From positions 186,001-250,000 of the forward strand of contig NZ_JAALXT010000003.1 of assembly GCF_011634775.1 (NCBI RefSeq): a stretch of DNA of 64,000 nt. Reading direction: 5' to 3'. This DNA is from Thalassoroseus pseudoceratinae (GTDB lineage: Bacteria; Planctomycetota; Planctomycetia; Planctomycetales; Planctomycetaceae). The translations under genes were made by a program, and so were the position numbers. Shown in pieces: positions 19,607 through 28,103 of this stretch (position 1 is the first letter of the stretch; every line of letters starts with the position of its first letter). The notes beneath the pieces were generated by a model that was given only the letters and a program-made list of their open reading frames with translations, made no database searches and was not told the origin of the DNA.

Positions 19607-20983
19607 CTAAACGAGTTCTCGAATCGGTTCACGAATATCGACAAGATACTGAGGCCGTCCCGATGGATCTAGGACGGTTGTCGACATCGGGTCAATGCCC
19701 AAACTGTGATACAGCGTGGTAATGACCTCTTGCACATCGACCGGTCGATCGACGGCGTACTCACCTAAACGGTTTGTGGCACCGATGACCTGACCGTGTT
19801 GCATTCCTCCGCCCGCGAGCAACGCACAACTGACGCGGGGCCAGTGGTCCCGCCCTGCCTTGGTGTTGACTTTCGGAGTTCGTCCGAATTCGCCCCAAAC
19901 GACAATGGAGACGTCATCGAGCATGCCACGTTCATGCAAGTCTTCGACCAATGCAGAGACGCACTGATCGAGTTTCCCACCGTGATCTCGGACCATATCA
20001 AAGTTCTTACCGTGACTGTCCCATCGACCATACGAAAGGGAAACGCACCGCACTCCGGCTTCAACGAGTCGGCGTGCAAGTAGGACGTGTTCGTTGACGG
20101 TTGGGGCTCCATCGTACTGAAACTTGTACGGTTTGCCGTCACCGTAACGAGCCCGAACTTCCTCCGGTTCCTGAGACAAGTCCAACGCATCCGCGAGTTT
20201 GCTGGATGTCAAAACACCGAAGGCTGCTTCGGAGAACGCATCCATTCCGGTCATCATGCCATTGGCATCGACATTGCGTTTGAGCGTATCGAGTTCTCGC
20301 AACAACTTCTTGCGATCACCCAGCCGATCCAAAGTGATGTTGTTGAGTGTGAGGTCGTCTTTCCCCTCACCGTTCGGTTTGAACGGTTGATAGGCGGGGC
20401 CAAGAAAACCAGGATCGCCACCGAAGGACCAGGGAACGTGCCGGGTTTTTTCGGCCAATGCGACGGCGGCTGGAATGCCGGGATCAATCGGGCCACGCAA
20501 ACGTGCCAAGGCCGAGCCAATGCATGGACGACCGCCAAGTGATTCCAGATCGCGACGGTTCCACCCGGTCATGCATTGAAAAGCATCGTGCCCCCCGGCG
20601 CATCCGACAATAGATCGAATCGCCGTAAACTTATCGAACATCGATGCAATCTTGGGGAAACACTCGCCGATTTGAATGCCGGGGACATTCGTCGAGATTG
20701 GCATGAACTCCCCGCGAATCTCTGCCGGGGCGTCGGTCTTGATATCCCACATATCTTGGTGTGGAGGTCCACCGCCGAGAAAGATATTAATGACCGACTT
20801 CTGCCGAGGTTGGATGTCTCCGACGGTTTGCTTCGTGGCCGACTCGGCCCGCAAGATTTGCGGAAGCGACAACCCACCCGCGGCTCCCATTGCCAACCCA
20901 CCAATTTTCAAGAACGATCGACGGGAGACACCGTCACAATACTGAGACCGCGATGAATGTTTCGGACCAAGAATCGTGAGCAT
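19607..20983 (-). CDS. DUF1501 exported protein
   Basis: This 458-residue protein belongs to the DUF1501 family, abundant in Planctomycetes and related to the alkaline-phosphatase/sulfatase superfamily. The N-terminus contains the twin-arginine motif [10 protein letters not shown] followed by a hydrophobic stretch, which predicts Tat export. Family landmarks are [51 protein letters not shown] and [13 protein letters not shown]. These proteins are often next to DUF1549/DUF1553 cytochromes, but no such partner is here. Its function is not established. A palindrome 30 bases upstream of the start may be an operator. Confidence 0.93.
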   Translation of the reverse strand: MLTILGPKHSSRSQYCDGVSRRSFLKIGGLAMGAAGGLSLPQILRAESATKQTVGDIQPRQKSVINIFLGGGPPHQDMWDIKTDAPAEIRGEFMPISTNVPGIQIGECFPKIASMFDKFTAIRSIVGCAGGHDAFQCMTGWNRRDLESLGGRPCIGSALARLRGPIDPGIPAAVALAEKTRHVPWSFGGDPGFLGPAYQPFKPNGEGKDDLTLNNITLDRLGDRKKLLRELDTLKRNVDANGMMTGMDAFSEAAFGVLTSSKLADALDLSQEPEEVRARYGDGKPYKFQYDGAPTVNEHVLLARRLVEAGVRCVSLSYGRWDSHGKNFDMVRDHGGKLDQCVSALVEDLHERGMLDDVSIVVWGEFGRTPKVNTKAGRDHWPRVSCALLAGGGMQHGQVIGATNRLGEYAVDRPVDVQEVITTLYHSLGIDPMSTTVLDPSGRPQYLVDIREPIRELV

Positions 20984-21012
20984 GGTGGGAGATCCTTTTC
21001 GATTCGATTCGC

Positions 21013-21029
21013 ACTAGACCCGGTCTAGT
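21013..21029. promoter_or_regulatory. Perfect 17-bp palindrome upstream of the DUF1501 gene
   Basis: ACTAGACC (21013-21020), a single central C (21021) and GGTCTAGT (21022-21029) form perfect 8-base arms. It lies about 30 bases before the minus-strand ATG at 20983. The short spacer cannot make a stable RNA loop, so a dimeric repressor site is more likely than a terminator. Confidence 0.55.
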
Positions 21030-21257
21030 TTTGTGTAGCGGCTGACGCTGCGTATTCGCGGGAGAATACAAGTTCGAAGACACTACATGGCGGCTAAACG
21101 TGTTCTAGTTCAGTGGGGGGGGATAAACAGCACGCAGGTTGTAACTCAGTTTTGTTTCGAGGGTGACACCAATCGATTCAACATCACTAACAGTTCAATC
21201 AGTGTTGATTCGTTAGTGTAACAAGTGTGATTGTCTCTCGTCAACGAAATCCAGCGA

Positions 21258-23180
21258 TCACAACTTCGGAGGTGGGGTGGGCTTCGGGCGTGGCTTGTTG
21301 CTCGGTTTGCGTGGAACGTACTGCCAAGTGCTGAACGACACACCGAACCGACGGTTGAGTTCGAACTCCGCCCGACGCGACCATGGGGACTCGGGGTGGT
21401 CTTCGATGACTTGCTTCAGTTTCTCGACCGCCATGTCATGAGCGACCGTCAGATCTTCTTCCGTCACCTTGAGCAACTTGGATTGTCGTTCGTCCGGCTT
21501 GATCATTTTGCCGCTTGGTTTCTCACGGAGATTCCAGCGGTTGTGTTTCGGGTTCTTGATCAGTCGCTTGGGCAAATCGGCCCGTACAAACTGATCGATC
21601 TCCAGACCGTACGCGAACAATCGTAGTTTGTACCACCACAATTGAGCTACGATCAAATCGTAATTCGCTCGCCATCGCACTGATGGTTCTTTGTCGCGAA
21701 GCGGCCGAACGTTTTCGAGGTATTGCTGAGCCTGGTCGACCACGCCGATGATTGAAACGACTTGCTGCAGTCGTTTGGCAACGCGTGGGCCGTACTCATT
21801 TGGATTGGCTGGGAACTGTTCGCGAGTGACCTGAGGATCCGGGATTTCCAGAAACTTCGAAGCATTGGGATTGTAGGGGTTCAATAACGCGATCACATCC
21901 CAAATCGCTTTGCGGAATTTACTGGAATCACGTTCGGCGGCGTACTCGCGGCGGGAATCGAGGTTGGGCAGATATTCCCGGAGGTTCAGCATGTTGAGTT
22001 TACGATCGTCGAGATCGTTGAGGTTTTCTTGTTCGCCAGGAAGTTGGAAGAAAATCCCGCCGGTGTCACGAGCCAAACGGACTTGTTCGTAGGGACCGAA
22101 ACCACTCATTTGGGAATCACGACGGCGGCGATAGCCGTCCCATTGGAGTTGCTCGGCGAACGGGGTCTCCGGTCCGCGGCGGATCGGCAAGTAGTAGGTG
22201 CGGCCGGTCTCCGGTTGCTTCCATTTCACGTGAGCGTAAAGTGAGCCGAAGACCGCTTCGCGTCCGAGAACGTAAATCGGCGACTTGGCTTTTTTCGCTG
22301 CGAAAACGGCTTCTTCTACCAGTTGACCGTCATCACCGGATTCATCGCTCACGACGACCAACACCAACTTGCGGTTTTGTCGGCTGGCAGTCGGATGGTA
22401 ACGGTTGATGACCTGCAAAATCGCAGCACAGAGGTTTTCATCACCGGTCTTGTCAATCGGAATACGTTCGATGGCTTTGAGCAACTCGTCCGGTTTACCG
22501 GTTGGTTGCTTCGTTTGTTCGTGGACAGTGTTTCCGAAACTGGTGATGGCGGTGAGGAGGATATCTTCGAGTTTCTTTTTTTCTCCGAGCGCGCGGGTGT
22601 CGGTTTCCACTAAACCGAGTTCTTCGTACACGCGGTGTAAACGCGATTTCAATTGCTCTTGGTCGTCCTTCATGCTCTCGGATTCATCGAACATCCAGAC
22701 GACAAGAACCTTCTCGCTACGCATCATTCGCATCAACTCTTGGACCAACCGATCCAACGCCGGACCGTATCCAGCGACGACCGCTCCGACTTCTCCACTA
22801 ATTTCGCCTTCACCGATATCGAGTGAGACTTCTCCATCACCGGGGCGTGTAATGTCGGTGGAAACAACTTCGATCTCCGGATCTTCCAGCAATTCGGAGG
22901 TTTCGATGTTCGTCGACGCCGCCACTGGGCTTGAGGTTGCTCCGACCATAGACGACACGGAACCGCCAGCAACGAAGTTGACTGTCTCAGCGGCTTCGAG
23001 TTGTTCGTCGAGTTCTTGTTGGAATTCTTCCTGGATTCGCTCTTCGTTGAGCACGGTTTCCAGCACGGGCGGTTCTGGATCGGCGGGAGTTTCGACGACG
23101 ATTTTCCAGAGGACGAAAAGAACTAAACCGTGTAAAACCGTAGAGATGGCAACGGGTAGAACCTGAGTTTGCGCTTTCAT
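21258..23180 (-). CDS. Membrane-anchored von Willebrand factor A (VWA) domain protein
   Basis: The product has 640 residues. One N-terminal membrane helix (about 10-28, LPVAISTVLHGLVLFVLWKI) is followed by an acidic linker, giving an architecture reminiscent of TonB or ExbD-type anchors. The VWA domain spans about 155-345; the metal site begins with DESES (the DxSxS motif) in LVVWMFDESESMKDD and a later segment is LVLVVVSDESGDDG. A C-terminal region of about 240 residues has helix-rich content, ending in a basic Pro-rich tail (RKPSNKPRPKPTPPPKL). VWA domains bind proteins through Mg. The role is unknown. It lies 159 bases downstream of pssA on the same strand. Confidence 0.9.
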   Translation of the reverse strand: MKAQTQVLPVAISTVLHGLVLFVLWKIVVETPADPEPPVLETVLNEERIQEEFQQELDEQLEAAETVNFVAGGSVSSMVGATSSPVAASTNIETSELLEDPEIEVVSTDITRPGDGEVSLDIGEGEISGEVGAVVAGYGPALDRLVQELMRMMRSEKVLVVWMFDESESMKDDQEQLKSRLHRVYEELGLVETDTRALGEKKKLEDILLTAITSFGNTVHEQTKQPTGKPDELLKAIERIPIDKTGDENLCAAILQVINRYHPTASRQNRKLVLVVVSDESGDDGQLVEEAVFAAKKAKSPIYVLGREAVFGSLYAHVKWKQPETGRTYYLPIRRGPETPFAEQLQWDGYRRRRDSQMSGFGPYEQVRLARDTGGIFFQLPGEQENLNDLDDRKLNMLNLREYLPNLDSRREYAAERDSSKFRKAIWDVIALLNPYNPNASKFLEIPDPQVTREQFPANPNEYGPRVAKRLQQVVSIIGVVDQAQQYLENVRPLRDKEPSVRWRANYDLIVAQLWWYKLRLFAYGLEIDQFVRADLPKRLIKNPKHNRWNLREKPSGKMIKPDERQSKLLKVTEEDLTVAHDMAVEKLKQVIEDHPESPWSRRAEFELNRRFGVSFSTWQYVPRKPSNKPRPKPTPPPKL

Positions 23181-23339
23181 GGTTCAGTCTTCCGATGATC
23201 GACGACGTGAGAGTGCGATACGCGAATCGGAATGCAAAGAAAAGAAGATATTCCGATTAAGAGCTTTTGATGGTATCGGAATCTCAACGCAAAGTCCACA
23301 AGCGAATCGGTGTTCATCCGAATTCACGGGTGGTACTGC

Positions 23340-24260
23340 TTAGACTGACGGTGTCTCGTTGCCGGCTCGAAATGCGGATTTGTTGCGGCCTTGCATTACT
23401 TCGCGCCACGCAGACGTGATGGGAGCCGAGAACGCGAAGTAGAGAAAGAACACCGGGACGGCTAACTCACGAACCAGGAAAATCGTGATCACTGTCAGCA
23501 TTAACTGAATGATGTGTCGACGACTTCGTTGCCCGCGAAACAGCTGATTGAATACATGGCTGTAACGGAACCGAGTCACCATCAAACATGCGACGCCCAA
23601 GGTGATTAGGGGAATCAGTAGTTTGATGGTCGGAAGAAGAAAACGAGCGGCGTCGTGTGCGACTGTTCCTTCGCTAACGACGGCCAAGTCTCTCAAGTCG
23701 TAGAGCGCGATGGGAAAAGAAGCCACCACGCCGGCCGCCGCTGGTGATGGCAGGCCACTGAAGAAGTCGTGGGAATCGTCCTCGTCCGTCTCCACGTTAA
23801 AGCGGGCCAACCGCAGGATCGCACACATCACATACAGCACGGCGATGACCCACAGCAAACGCGGATGATAGTTGAGACCCGCAATGGCATCGTCGCCGAA
23901 GGAGTGCACCATGATTTGCAGCATCAGGTACGCGGGTGCCACTCCGAAACTGATGGCGTCGCAGAGCGAATCCAACTGAGCCCCGAAGTCGGATGTTTGG
24001 TTGAACAACCGTGCGGCCGAACCATCGAAAGCATCGAAGACCATCGCCAAATACACCAGCATCCCGGCGATCAGAAGTTCGTTGCCACCGAGGTTTCCGG
24101 TCGGGGTCGGTCCGAGTTTCGCCGCGAAAGTGATCGCACCGAAACCGCAAGCTGCGTTGCACAACGTGAGCATCGTTGGCAACACGGCGTACATCTTCTG
24201 TTTCTTGCTCATGGACGGTGAATTCGTTTCGAGAGGTTGATCATTCGGTTCCGGAGACAT
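23340..24260 (-). CDS. pssA: CDP-diacylglycerol-serine O-phosphatidyltransferase
   Basis: This membrane enzyme makes phosphatidylserine from CDP-diacylglycerol and serine. The 306-residue protein carries the complete CDP-alcohol phosphotransferase signature: D76, D79-G80, A83-R84, G93, D97 and D101. About eight hydrophobic segments follow. Start choice is uncertain: ATG 24260 overlaps the psd stop by 20 bases, while ATG 24212 (MSKKQKMYAVLPTM) would remove a polar leader; neither has a strong ribosome-binding site. The neighbouring upstream gene is psd, which acts on the product, so the pair forms phosphatidylethanolamine. Confidence 0.95.
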   Translation of the reverse strand: MSPEPNDQPLETNSPSMSKKQKMYAVLPTMLTLCNAACGFGAITFAAKLGPTPTGNLGGNELLIAGMLVYLAMVFDAFDGSAARLFNQTSDFGAQLDSLCDAISFGVAPAYLMLQIMVHSFGDDAIAGLNYHPRLLWVIAVLYVMCAILRLARFNVETDEDDSHDFFSGLPSPAAAGVVASFPIALYDLRDLAVVSEGTVAHDAARFLLPTIKLLIPLITLGVACLMVTRFRYSHVFNQLFRGQRSRRHIIQLMLTVITIFLVRELAVPVFFLYFAFSAPITSAWREVMQGRNKSAFRAGNETPSV

Positions 24261-25269
24261 CGCCGTACTCTGCTAGAATGGAACGACCGGCTTTGACCTT
24301 TTCGCCGATCTTCGTGCGGATCGTCAGGTTCGAGTCCGCAGGAATGACTAGTTCCGTCCGTGAACCCAGTTTAATCATCCCAAAGCGTTCGCCACGTCCC
24401 AACTCATCGCCGGGTTTCAGCCAACAGACGATGCGGCGGGCAATGGCACCGGTAATTTGTCGCACGATCATCCGCCGATGCGGAGCGGCCTTTTCCTCCA
24501 ACCGCACGGCCAACTGTTCGTTTTCCCGAGCTGACTCGGGACGCAACGCGTTGAGGTATTTTCCTTTACGATACCGCAACGCAATCACGTTGGCATCGAC
24601 TGGCGACCGGTTCATGTGCACGTTGAAAATCGAGAGGAAGATCCCCACCATGATAGCCGGTCCGCCGATGTAGTCATCATGCGGGATCTCGTCAATCGCC
24701 ACAACTAGACCGTCGGCTGGGGAAACGACCAGTCCGGGGTCCTGAGGAACTTTCCGATCGGGATCACGAAAAAACCAGACAATCAAACCGCCGATCACCG
24801 TGAAGGTGGCTACGAGAAGCCACCCGACAACTTGTTCCAGTGTGGTCAACGACGTCGCGGTTATCCACCAAGCCAGTCCGCCAGCCAACCCGAAAAAGAT
24901 GAGCGAAAACACAAGCAATTCGGCTAAGCCGACCCGTGCAAACGGAATACGGTCCCGCCACGTGAACGGGTCATCTGTGCGATCCCAGTGATAACCGGGT
25001 TGATTTTGGTAGTACTTCAGGTCTCGCGGATCAAGCACGGGGTGTGGGCAGGGATTCGTTTCTCCTTTACGGAGCGATTCCATCCGCGAAACATAGCCTT
25101 TGCGGAATGTTCGCAGGTAAACACGACGGAGTTTTCCCCAAGCCTGTTCCAGCTGGATAATCACACCGCCACCGGGTTGGATGGTCCGCAGTTGCGGGTC
25201 CATCGGTTCGATTTCAGCACGTTCGGGGGGAGTTTGCGTTGTGGGAACGGTCGTAGAAGAATCACTCAT
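24241..25269 (-). CDS. psd: Phosphatidylserine decarboxylase with N-terminal membrane extension
   Basis: Psd converts phosphatidylserine to phosphatidylethanolamine after self-cleavage to make a pyruvoyl group. From ATG 25269 (a longer frame opens at 25341) it has 342 residues. The catalytic part starts near residue 165 (FRDPDRKVPQDPG), includes SIFNVHMNRSPVDA, and has the cleavage motif IKLGSRTEL with G302/S303, the LGSR form of short-type Psd enzymes. Short-type enzymes usually have about 210-230 residues; here roughly 110 polar residues and two membrane helices (about 115-137 and 147-166) precede the core. It overlaps pssA. Confidence 0.93.
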   Translation of the reverse strand: MSDSSTTVPTTQTPPERAEIEPMDPQLRTIQPGGGVIIQLEQAWGKLRRVYLRTFRKGYVSRMESLRKGETNPCPHPVLDPRDLKYYQNQPGYHWDRTDDPFTWRDRIPFARVGLAELLVFSLIFFGLAGGLAWWITATSLTTLEQVVGWLLVATFTVIGGLIVWFFRDPDRKVPQDPGLVVSPADGLVVAIDEIPHDDYIGGPAIMVGIFLSIFNVHMNRSPVDANVIALRYRKGKYLNALRPESARENEQLAVRLEEKAAPHRRMIVRQITGAIARRIVCWLKPGDELGRGERFGMIKLGSRTELVIPADSNLTIRTKIGEKVKAGRSILAEYGDVSGTE

Positions 25270-25401
25270 GCAAAGCGGTTGGATCGAGAGAACTAAAGTG
25301 GGAATTCCGATTCCACACTTTAGCACTCCACCGCCGAACATGCGATGTTACCGAACCCGAATCACAAGGCTCTGATCAAAAAACGTGGTCCGATGGCCCG
25401 C

Positions 25402-26067
25402 TTATTTGCGGAATGTGCCCAGGAATGCACCGCGTTCCCCGCCGCCGCTCCACGATTTTTGCAGTCCCTTGCCCTTGAACGTGTGATCGAGGGAAAACGC
25501 CGGGTGGGCATTCTCGACCTTGACCAACGGCTGATAGAAAACGATTTCGTTCGAGCAGACGCAATCGCCTTTTTTCAGTTTGCGAGTCTGAATTTTGGCG
25601 ATCTCGCCAGCCTGGAATTGTCCGCGACTACTGAGATGGTCATTCTCCAAAGTGAAGGGAACGCTTTGAATCTCCTTCACATCCGCGGCCAATTTGCCAG
25701 CGGAGTCTTTGGCGAATGCGACCAGCGCTTGTTTCTGTTCCGCGGTCGCGTTTTCATCGACGAGGACCACGGATTCCACTTTTCCCGGCTTCATCGGGAA
25801 TACACCGTCACTGCCCAGCGTCGTTTCGGACGAGACAACCAGTGCAACCCCGCGACCGGCTAAATCGACATCGTTCCAAGTGCCTTTTTCCACTTTCCAC
25901 GCCAGTAGTGCTTCTTTCCCGGCGAGTTCCATTTCGCCGTTCGCGAAACACGGTCCGGTGTAGACATTGCAGGATCGAGCTTCCAGGTATTCTCCTTCGA
26001 TGGTCGCCGCACCGGCAGATGAGTGGGGCGCAACGACGACGAGCATGGTGAGAAGTGAAAGTCGCAT
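25402..26067 (-). CDS. DUF1326 family exported protein
   Basis: The 221-residue product has a short signal sequence (MRLSLLTMLVVVAPHSSAGA) and then a DUF1326 domain, recognisable by GEYLEARSCNVYTGPCFANG and LAGKEALLAWKVEKGTW. Conserved cysteines C33 and C40 lie in that first segment, and another pair is in KKGDCVCSNEIVFYQP. The function of DUF1326 is unknown. It lies 132 bases ahead of psd on the same strand. Across the divergent intergenic region is an HMA metal-binding lipoprotein, which hints at a common metal or redox theme, although this is only inference. Confidence 0.88.
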   Translation of the reverse strand: MRLSLLTMLVVVAPHSSAGAATIEGEYLEARSCNVYTGPCFANGEMELAGKEALLAWKVEKGTWNDVDLAGRGVALVVSSETTLGSDGVFPMKPGKVESVVLVDENATAEQKQALVAFAKDSAGKLAADVKEIQSVPFTLENDHLSSRGQFQAGEIAKIQTRKLKKGDCVCSNEIVFYQPLVKVENAHPAFSLDHTFKGKGLQKSWSGGGERGAFLGTFRK

Positions 26068-26225
26068 GGTATCAAGACCTTTCCGGTAAACGCGGATGAC
26101 GTGGTTCTCCGTTTGCCATTTTCGGGCTGAACACTCAAACCGTCAACCGTCTCCAAATTTGTGAGCTACCTCACAGCATCGTGAAGGATGCTCGTCGACA
26201 ATCTGGTTCATATGTGTTGGGAACC

Positions 26226-26254
26226 TTGCACAAGTTGGGTTTGTCGGCGACAAT
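26226..26254 (+). promoter_or_regulatory. Possible promoter of the HMA lipoprotein gene
   Basis: TTGCAC (26226-26231) and GACAAT (26249-26254) are separated by 17 bases and lie about 50 bases before the ATG at 26306. Both boxes match only 4 of 6 consensus positions. Confidence 0.3.
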
Positions 26255-26305
26255 GATGGAACTCGAACCATCAAAGACAACTTTTTTCACGATTCAAGGA
26301 ATGAC

Positions 26306-26680
26306 ATGAAGACACTGGCGATTTGCGGATTGATGTTGGCATTGGCAGTTGGTTGCAGCAAGACCGAACCCGCTGCGGAAGCAACCGGGGCAACCGAATC
26401 GGCGGCTGCAGTGACTCCTGTGATTTACAACTCCGGCGAAGAATTGACGCTGGAAGTTCCCTCCATGCATTGTCCGTTTGGCTGCTACCCGACCATCGAG
26501 AAAACTCTCACCGAGCTCGACGGAGTGGAAAAAGTGGATCTCGTCCCGCAAGAAAAAGAAGGCGAAATCAACGATCACCGTGTGATCGTCAAGCTGAATG
26601 ATGAATTCGATGCCACCAAAGCCGTCGCTGCATTGGCCGGTGCTGGATTTGACGATGCCGTGATCGAAAACAAAAACTGA
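26306..26680 (+). CDS. Heavy-metal-associated (HMA) domain lipoprotein
   Basis: The product has 124 residues. The leader MKTLAICGLMLALAVGC ends in the lipobox AVGC with Cys17, so it is probably a lipid-anchored periplasmic protein. After an Ala/Glu-rich linker, residues about 47-120 form an HMA-type fold. The metal-binding loop is SMHCPFGC, in which cysteines 56 and 60 are spaced CxxxC, not the usual CxxC; the rest (EKTLTELDGVEKVDLV, AVAALAGAGFDDAVI) fits the family. Metal specificity cannot be deduced. A strong terminator follows the stop, so it is probably monocistronic. Confidence 0.88.
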   Translation: MKTLAICGLMLALAVGCSKTEPAAEATGATESAAAVTPVIYNSGEELTLEVPSMHCPFGCYPTIEKTLTELDGVEKVDLVPQEKEGEINDHRVIVKLNDEFDATKAVAALAGAGFDDAVIENKN

Positions 26681-26698
26681 TCAATACGTCGACGCACG

Positions 26699-26731
26699 AA
26701 AGCCCTGGCGTGAATACGCTGGGGCTTTTTT
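26699..26731 (+). terminator. Intrinsic terminator after the HMA lipoprotein gene
   Basis: AAGCCCTGGCGT (26699-26710) pairs with ACGCTGGGGCTT (26715-26726) across a GAAT loop, with two G-U pairs, and runs into TTTTTT. It begins 18 bases after the HMA stop. Confidence 0.85.
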
Positions 26732-26762
26732 GTTGCCCGGAACTTCAAGAATCGCTGAACGA

Positions 26763-28022
26763 ATGACTGTTCCAGACCCCAACCGAGACTACGCGAAAAC
26801 ACTTGTTCTCAAACTCCGTGAAGCCGGTTTCGAAGCGTTGTGGGCCGGCGGATGTGTGCGTGATTTTCTGCTCGGTCGTACTCCAAAAGACTACGATATC
26901 GCAACCAATGCGACGCCGGATCAGGTCCGAGACTTGTTCGGACGCAAACGGACGCTGGCGGTTGGTGCGAGTTTCGGCGTTATTGTCGTCTTGGCACCGA
27001 AGGGAGTGGAACAGGTCGAAGTCGCCACATTCCGGAGTGAAGGGGGATATCACGACGGTCGTCGACCCACGCAGGTCGTTTTCACGTCTGCTGAGGAAGA
27101 CGCCAAACGTCGGGATTTCACAATCAACGGGATGTTTTACGATCCGATTGAAGAGGCCGTTCGTGACTACGTGGGCGGCGAAGCGGATCTGAATGCTGGT
27201 GTCATTCGCGCGATTGGCGACCCGCATGCTCGCATGACCGAGGACAAACTCCGAACGCTCCGAGCAATCCGCTTCGCTGCGACACTCGAATTTCAATTGG
27301 AATCGACAACGCAGAACGCGGTTTGCGAGATGGCGACTCAGTTGACCGTAGTCAGTGCCGAACGGATCGCGCAGGAACTGCGGCGGATGTTGGTCGATCC
27401 GCATCGCCGACGTGCCGTGGAATTGCTAGCCGAGACGAACCTTCTGACCGTCATTTTCCCCGAGTTCGGCCCGTTGATGCATGAGGAACCGCATCGTTGG
27501 GACGAGACGTTGCGAACCCTGGATGAGCTAGATCGCCCGAGTTTCGCCCTCGCGGCTGCAGCACTATGGCACGGTTTGCCGGATGGTGGTTCTCGGGGAA
27601 AGGTGGCTCATCGACTCGGGAAACGGCTGCGGTTGTCGAATGACGATATCCAGCAAATCACTTGGTTGCTGGAGCATCACCGGAGCCTGGATAATGCGGA
27701 CCAATTGCCCGCCCATCAGCTCAAGCGAATTCTCGCGGCCACGGGGATCGACGATTTACTTGCACTGATCCAAGCCGAACGAACCGCACGCGAGGTCGAA
27801 TTGTCTCCGGTCGAATTCTGTCAGAACTACCTCGCGACTCACTCCGCCGCCGAGATCAATCCACCGCCGTTAGTGGGCGGGCACGATTTGATCCAAATGG
27901 GCCTGCGACCGGGCAAGGAATTCAAATCGCTGCTAGATGCCATCCGCGATGCCCAACTCGACGGGATCGTGCAAAATACAGACGAGGCGTTGGCAATGGT
28001 CAAGCAACTTCGGGAAAGCTGA
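26763..28022 (+). CDS. cca: CCA-adding tRNA nucleotidyltransferase / poly(A) polymerase family
   Basis: This enzyme adds or repairs the 3' CCA of tRNA (a poly(A) polymerase role is the alternative within the family). From ATG 26763 the product has 419 residues; a TTG 33 bases upstream lies inside the terminator region and is unlikely. The nucleotidyltransferase head domain includes GGCVRDFLLGRTPKDYDIA, with the two catalytic aspartates in KDYDIAT. Next are RRPTQVVFTSAEEDAKRRDF and the RNA-binding domain region LRAIRFAATLEFQLE. The C-terminal part contains helical body and tail regions (LAATGIDDLLALIQAERT). It stands alone between a terminator and the Gfo/Idh gene. Confidence 0.93.
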   Translation: MTVPDPNRDYAKTLVLKLREAGFEALWAGGCVRDFLLGRTPKDYDIATNATPDQVRDLFGRKRTLAVGASFGVIVVLAPKGVEQVEVATFRSEGGYHDGRRPTQVVFTSAEEDAKRRDFTINGMFYDPIEEAVRDYVGGEADLNAGVIRAIGDPHARMTEDKLRTLRAIRFAATLEFQLESTTQNAVCEMATQLTVVSAERIAQELRRMLVDPHRRRAVELLAETNLLTVIFPEFGPLMHEEPHRWDETLRTLDELDRPSFALAAAALWHGLPDGGSRGKVAHRLGKRLRLSNDDIQQITWLLEHHRSLDNADQLPAHQLKRILAATGIDDLLALIQAERTAREVELSPVEFCQNYLATHSAAEINPPPLVGGHDLIQMGLRPGKEFKSLLDAIRDAQLDGIVQNTDEALAMVKQLRES

Positions 28023-28103
28023 TCAACGAATTGGTTGCATCGCGGAACGGCACGCGGTAAGACAGCGGTGATTACTGTCTCTCAAAATGAATAGGCGATT
28101 TCG

